A DNA stretch of 35,768 bases from Streptomyces boluensis (GTDB lineage Bacteria; Actinomycetota; Actinomycetes; Streptomycetales; Streptomycetaceae). Every line of letters begins with the position of its first letter. The first letter of the stretch is position 1. Location: positions 1 through 35,768 of the forward strand of contig NZ_JAAAHS010000030.1 in the NCBI RefSeq assembly GCF_009908195.1. Direction: 5' to 3'. Under the pieces are notes generated by a model. The model worked only from the letters and a program-made list of their open reading frames with translations, did no database searches and was not told the DNA's origin. The translations under genes were made by a program, and so were the position numbers. Shown here one piece after another: positions 31,637-35,768 of this stretch.

Positions 31637-32341
31637 ATGCGCATTCCGGCGCACACGGTATGCACGGCGATCCGGGACGACATCGTCGCCGGTGTCTTCG
31701 GGCGCGGCAGCCGCCTCACGGAAGAGGTCCTCGCGCGGCGGTACGGAGTCTCCCGGGTCCCGGTCCGCGAGGCCCTGCGCACCCTGGAGGCCGAGGGCTT
31801 CGTCAGTACCCGACGCCACGCGGGCGCGTGCGTGGCGGAGCCCACGGCGCAGGAGGCCGCCGACCTCCTGGAGGTCCGGCTGCTGCTCGAACCGCTCGGC
31901 GCGGCCCGTGCGGCGCAGCGCCGCACCGAGGCTCACCTCAAGGTGCTGCGAGGCCTGGTTCGGCTCGGCCAGGAGCGCGCCCGTACGGGACACAGCGACG
32001 ACCTGCGCTCCTTGGGCGGCTGGTTCCACGAGACGCTCGCGCAGGCCTCGGGCAGCGCGGGCCTGACCGCCCTGCTGACCCAGCTGCGCCACAAGATCGC
32101 CTGGATGTACGCGGTCGAGCCGGCGGCCAGGCCCGTCGAGCACTGGGCCGAACACGGCGCGATCGTCGACGCGGTGGCGCGCGGCGACGCCGAGCGCGCC
32201 CGCTCGCTCACCGCGCAGCACGCCGAACGCTCGACGGCCGACCATCGCCTCCGCTTTCCCGGGGACGGTGACCGGGCGGGCCGGGTGATCGCGGTGAGGA
32301 GTTCGCAACATTCCGTAAACATGGCGCGCGGCCGTAATTAA
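31637..32341 (+). CDS. GntR/FCD family transcriptional regulator
   Basis: The 234-residue regulator has an N-terminal winged helix (~1-70; EEVLARRYGVSRVPVREALR at 29-48) and an FCD ligand domain (~80-210; LLLEPLGAARAAQRR, WFHETLAQASGS, EHGAIVDAVARGD) of the FadR subgroup. Such proteins typically sense organic acids and repress catabolic or transport genes. ATG 31637 follows GGTGGAGG at seven bases; the frame is open further upstream without a matching signal. No obvious target operon is adjacent; the divergent neighbour is HPr on the other strand, converging. Target genes and ligand unknown. Confidence 0.87.
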   Translation: MRIPAHTVCTAIRDDIVAGVFGRGSRLTEEVLARRYGVSRVPVREALRTLEAEGFVSTRRHAGACVAEPTAQEAADLLEVRLLLEPLGAARAAQRRTEAHLKVLRGLVRLGQERARTGHSDDLRSLGGWFHETLAQASGSAGLTALLTQLRHKIAWMYAVEPAARPVEHWAEHGAIVDAVARGDAERARSLTAQHAERSTADHRLRFPGDGDRAGRVIAVRSSQHSVNMARGRN

Positions 32342-32477
32342 CAGAGGCCGTATACAAAGAGGGTATTCGGTGGGGCGGTGGAATTCCGCTGCCCAATTTC
32401 CGGAAGTCCGGACCGGCGGACGTAATTCCCGGAGATGAATTTCGCGTGCGTGGCGCCGAAGGGTGGCCGCTCGTAAA

Positions 32478-32529
32478 AATCCGCGCACTGAATCCTCGTA
32501 CCGAATCCGCGCACCGGATCCTCGACGCG
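32478..32529. repeat. Imperfect 26-base direct repeat
   Basis: AATCCGCGCAC followed by GAATCCTCG or GGATCCTCG occurs at 32478 and again at 32504, period 26. It lies between the convergent GntR and HPr genes, in a stretch that is AT-richer than its neighbours; nothing else is seen in 32342-32541. Confidence 0.7.
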
Positions 32530-32541
32530 TGCGAAAAGACG

Positions 32542-32575
32542 GATGCCCCGCAGGCCGGGGGGCCTGCGGGGCATC
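32542..32575 (-). terminator. ptsH terminator
   Basis: The perfect 15-base arms (GATGCCCCGCAGGCC at 32542-32556, its complement at 32561-32575) enclose a 4-base loop. Read on the minus strand the stem is followed by CGTCTTTTC, so it terminates the HPr transcript. Confidence 0.92.
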
Positions 32576-32617
32576 GCAGCGGTGGTGCGCCTGACCGGGT
32601 CAGGCGGGAGCCGGAGC

Positions 32618-32899
32618 TCAGACGGTCTCGGGGAGCTCCTCGAGACCGTCGGCGACCAGCTTCGCCAGCCGGTCGAGGGCGGTGTCCGCGCCGTCGGCCT
32701 CGGACGCGAGCACGATCTCCTCGCCGCCCTGAGCGCCCAGGCCGAGCACCGCGAGCATGGAGGCGGCGTTGACCGGGTTGCCGTCAGCCTTGGCGATCGT
32801 CACGGGGACGCCCGCGGCGGTGGCCGCGCGGACGAAGATGGAGGCGGGACGGGCGTGAAGGCCCTCGGCCCAGCCGACGTTGACGCGGCGCTCAGCCAT
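32618..32899 (-). CDS. ptsH: Phosphocarrier protein HPr
   Basis: This 93-residue protein is the HPr of the phosphoenolpyruvate-dependent sugar phosphotransferase system. The active-site His15 is in GLHARPAS, and the regulatory serine region is NAASMLAVLGLGAQGG (Ser47). It passes phosphate from enzyme I to sugar-specific EIIA proteins in the cytoplasm. ATG 32899 follows AAGGG at about nine bases; a longer frame from 32923 adds eight residues not typical of HPr. It has its own terminator and is divergent from the acyltransferase gene (283 bases). The position near parC and the M23 gene matches the S. coelicolor ptsH locus as I remember it. Confidence 0.95.
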   Translation of the reverse strand: MAERRVNVGWAEGLHARPASIFVRAATAAGVPVTIAKADGNPVNAASMLAVLGLGAQGGEEIVLASEADGADTALDRLAKLVADGLEELPETV

Positions 32900-33087
32900 G
32901 TGATGCTGCCCTTCGGTTTCCACTCAAGCTGTTGTCTAGACCACTGTCTCACACCGAGGCGGGTGCTCCGGCGAGCCGTTCGTCCTCGGCCGCAGCGCCC
33001 TTCGGCCCCCCACCTTGCTACGCGTGCGGCGGCGACGCTACCCGTACTCGGTGGGTGAGATGACGGGTGGAGGCGCGCGTTCCGCCC

Positions 33088-33156
33088 TTGTCCACGGGCC
33101 CTGCCGAAGGACGTCCACCGGCCCTGCCGAAGGTTGTCCACAGGCCCTGTCCAAGA
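33088..33156 (+). repeat. Three 23-base tandem repeats containing DnaA-box-like sites
   Basis: Units start at 33088, 33111 and 33134. The first begins TTGTCCACG, the second ACGTCCACC and the third TTGTCCACA, the preferred Streptomyces DnaA box. The remainder of each unit is GGCCCTGCCGAAGG or a close variant. The array ends 27 bases before the ATG of the acyltransferase gene, overlapping its promoter. Confidence 0.85.
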
Positions 33157-33175
33157 CGCTCGTTCCCCGTACTCT
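33147..33175 (+). promoter_or_regulatory. Candidate leaderless promoter of the acyltransferase gene
   Basis: TACTCT (33170-33175) lies seven bases before the ATG at 33183, with CTGTCC (33147-33152) 17 bases upstream as a weak -35 inside the third repeat. No ribosome-binding site is visible, consistent with a leaderless message. Confidence 0.4.
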
Positions 33176-33182
33176 GGGCCGC

Positions 33183-35768
33183 ATGCAGACCCCCGCGGAA
33201 GATGCGGCCTACCCCGCCCACTGGGAGGCCGACGTGGTGCTGCGCGACGGCGGCACCGCGCGGATCAGGCCCATCACGACCGAGGACGCCGACCGCCTGG
33301 TCAGCTTCTATGAGCAGGTCTCCGACGAGTCGAAGTACTACCGCTTCTTCGCGCCCTACCCCCGCCTGTCCGACAAGGACGTGCACCGCTTCACCCACCA
33401 CGACTACGTGGACCGGGTCGGCCTCGCGGTCACCGTCGGCGGCGAGTTCATCGCGACGGTCCGGTTCGACCGCATCGACGCCGACGGGCGCCCCGCCTCG
33501 GCGCCCGCCGACGAGGCCGAGGTCGCCTTCCTCGTGCAGGACGCCCACCAGGGCCGCGGTGTCGCCTCGGCGCTGCTCGAACACATCGCGGCGGTCGCCC
33601 GCGAGCGCGGGATCCGCCGCTTCGCCGCCGAGGTGCTGCCCGCCAACAACAAAATGATCAAGGTCTTCCGGGACGCCGGGTACGAACAGAAGCGCAGCTT
33701 CGAGGACGGCGTCGTCCGCCTGGAGTTCGACCTCGAACCGACTGAGGCCTCCCTCGCCGTGCAGCGCGGCCGCGAGCAGCGCGCCGAGTCGCGCTCCGTG
33801 CAGCGGCTGCTCACCCCGGGATCGGTCGCCGTCATCGGCACCGGACGCCGCCCCGGCGGCATCGGCCGGACCGTCCTGCACAGCCTCGTGCACTCCGGCT
33901 TCACCGGCCGGGCGTACGCGGTGAACAGCGCCTTCGGCCCGGAGCAGACCGAGGTCGACGGGGTGCCCGCACACCGTTCCGTGCGCGAGATCGACGAGCC
34001 GGTCGACCTCGCGGTCGTCGCGGTGCCCGCGGAGCACGTCCCTGAGGTCGTCGCCGAGTGCGGCGAGCACGGCGTGCGGGGCCTGGTCGTACTCTCCGCC
34101 GGGTACGCCGAATCGGGGGACGAAGGGCTGGCCCGGCAGCGGGAGTTGGTGCGCCAGGCCCGTTCGTACGGCATGCGGATCATCGGGCCCAACGCCTTCG
34201 GCGTCATCAACACCGCACCGGGCACCCGGCTCAACGCCTCGCTCGCCCCGACCCTGCCCGCGGCCGGACGGGTCGGCCTGTTCACCCAGTCCGGCGCCAT
34301 CGGCATCGCCCTGCTCGCCGGACTCCACCGGCGCCGCACGGGCCTGTCGACCTTCGTCAGCGCGGGCAACCGCGCGGACGTGTCGGGGAACGACGTCCTG
34401 CAGTACTGGTACGACGACCCGGACACCGACGTCGCCCTCATGTACCTCGAATCCATCGGCAACCCACGGAAGTTCACCCGCCTCGCCCGCCGCACCGCCG
34501 CCGTCAAGCCGGTCGTCGTGGTCAAGGGCGCCCGGCACTCCGGCGCCCCGATCGGGCATGCCGTGCCCGCGACCCGGATCCCGCACGAGACGGTCTCCGC
34601 GCTGCTGCGCCAGGCCGGGGTGATCCGCGTCGACACCGTCACCGAACTGGTCGACGCGGGGCTGCTGCTCGCCGGACAGCCGCTGCCCGCCGGGCCGCGC
34701 GTGGCGATCCTCGGCAACTCCGAGTCGGTCGGCGTCCTCACGTACGACGCCTGCCTCGCGGAGGGCCTGCGGCCGCAGCGCCCGGTCGACCTGACCACCA
34801 TGGCCACCCCGGACGACTTCCGCGGAGCGCTCGGCGCCGCGCTCGACGACGAGGGCTGCGACGCGGTCGTGGTCACCGCGATCCCCTGGGTGGGCGGCGA
34901 CGGCGCACCCCAGTCCCCGTCGGCGCTCGCCGACGCGCTGCGCGAAGCGGTCGCGAACGGACCCGCGAAACCCGTCGCCGTGGTCGTGGTCGAGCTGGGC
35001 GAACTGGCGGAGGCGCTCTCGGCGGCATCCCGCACGGCACCTTCCGTACGGGCCCAGGCCCCCGACGGGCCGCCGACACCGAGCGCGGCTTCGACCTCGC
35101 CCCCGACGACGCGCACGAACTGCTGCGGCGGTACGGCATCCGCGTCCACCGCACGCTGCCCGCGCCCGACCCGGACGCCGCCGTGCGGGCCGCCCGCGAG
35201 CTCGGGTACCCGGTCGCCCTGAAGACCACCGCACCGCACCTGCGCCACCGCGCCGACCTGGGCGGGGTCCGCCTCGACCTGGCGGGGGAGGAGCAACTGC
35301 GCGCCGCCTACGCCGAGTTGACCGAGAACCTCGGCAAGCCCGCCGAGCTGCGGCCGGTCGTGCAGTCGATGGTGCCGCGCGGCGTGGACACCGTCGTACG
35401 CGCCACCATCGACCCGGCGGCAGGCGCGGTCCTCTCCTTCGGCCTCGCCGGAGCGCCCTCCGAACTGCTCGGCGACACCGCGCACCGGCTCGTCCCGGTG
35501 ACCGACCGGGACGCCGCCTCCGTCATCAGATCGATCAGGACCGCACCGCTCCTCTTCGGCTGGCGCGGCTCCTCGCCGGTGGACACCGCCTCCCTGGAGG
35601 ACGTGCTGCTACGCGTCTCGCGCCTCGTCGACGATCACCCCGAGGTCGTCTCGGTCGCGCTCGAACCCGTGATCGTCGGACAGCATGGCGTATCGGTGCT
35701 GAGCGCCGCCGTCCGCCTGGCCCCGCCACCCGCCCGCACCGACATCGGCCCGCGCACCCTCCCCCGTC
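33183..35768 (+). pseudogene. GNAT acetyltransferase / acyl-CoA synthetase-like fusion, frameshifted and cut by the window edge
   Basis: The first ~626 residues are in one frame. They contain a GNAT acetyltransferase (~15-170, acetyl-CoA loop HQGRGVASALLEH), then a CoA-binding Rossmann domain (SVAVIGTGRRPGGIGRTVL) and a succinyl-CoA-ligase-like domain, with GHAVPATRIPHE at the usual phospho-His loop and GNSESVGVLTYDA further on. Near 35,025-35,075 the frame breaks. The original frame continues as low-complexity Pro/Ser/Thr codons to a stop at 35222, whereas the ATP-grasp domain resumes one base back (ERGFDLAPDDAHELLRRYG, HRADLGGVRL, PLLFGWRG) and stays open to the window end. The family's usual linker also seems short here. 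This is a real disruption or a sequencing/assembly error in G/C runs. An intact protein would be a Pat-type protein lysine acetyltransferase in the cytoplasm. No other start is better than ATG 33183. Confidence 0.8.

Noticed and set aside
33088..33156. Possible chromosomal replication origin.
   Set aside because: Streptomyces oriC lies between dnaA and dnaN with many more boxes; only two good boxes are present and neither flanking gene is there.
33404..35485. Minus-strand 693-codon frame opposite the acyltransferase gene.
   Set aside because: Shadow of the GNAT/CoA-ligase coding region; Ser/Arg/Thr-rich with no motif.

Overview
The window is chromosomal DNA of a Streptomyces species or a very close relative. 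It is strongly GC-rich with G/C at third codon positions, uses many GTG starts, and carries the whiH-hrdB pair (sporulation regulator and principal sigma factor). The order recQ, whiH, hrdB, a trypsin-like protease, parE, later parC, an M16 peptidase pair and ptsH is what I remember of the conserved core region around S. coelicolor SCO5814-SCO5842. I see no insertion sequence, prophage, CRISPR array, tRNA or rRNA gene. This is core chromosome, so most of the interest lies in regulatory sites and in atypical versions of known families.

Left part (1-9 kb): the tail of a degenerate UvrD-like helicase-related protein; a streptomycete protein of unknown function; a RecQ helicase with a phosphoribosyltransferase-like tail; a divergent DUF4192 protein sharing an intergenic region that holds DnaA-box-like sites; an NrtR-type Nudix regulator; and an ABC-type protein that fuses a degenerate ATPase to a membrane domain.

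Centre (9-24.5 kb): whiH; hrdB; a secreted trypsin-like protease; a small zinc-ribbon DUF7455 protein; parE (topoisomerase IV subunit B); a DUF485 plus sodium:solute symporter pair whose DUF485 gene contains a TTA codon (bldA control); a convergent CitA/CitB-type two-component system; a sucrase/ferredoxin-like (Apd1-like) iron-sulfur protein under an apparent DmdR/IdeR iron box; two small actinobacterial proteins of unknown function; and a CobW-type metal-chaperone GTPase.

Right part (24.5-35.8 kb): parC (topoisomerase IV subunit A) on the opposite strand to parE; a translationally coupled pair of M16 peptidase-fold proteins, one with and one without the zinc site; a secreted M23 endopeptidase behind a ydaO-type cyclic di-AMP riboswitch; a GntR/FCD regulator; HPr of the sugar phosphotransferase system; and a GNAT plus acyl-CoA-synthetase-like fusion that is frameshifted near 35,050 and runs off the window.

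Functionally the window combines chromosome maintenance (RecQ, ParE, ParC, candidate DnaA boxes), developmental control (WhiH, HrdB, a TTA codon), cell-wall and protein turnover outside the cytoplasm (protease, M16 pair, M23), carboxylate uptake and sensing (DUF485-symporter beside CitA/CitB) and metal homeostasis (iron box, CobW). I found no clear multi-gene system that looks undescribed. The best leads are the catalytically dead ABC fusion next to whiH, the iron-box-controlled leaderless Apd1-like gene, the RecQ-phosphoribosyltransferase fusion, and the DnaA-box-bearing tandem repeats.
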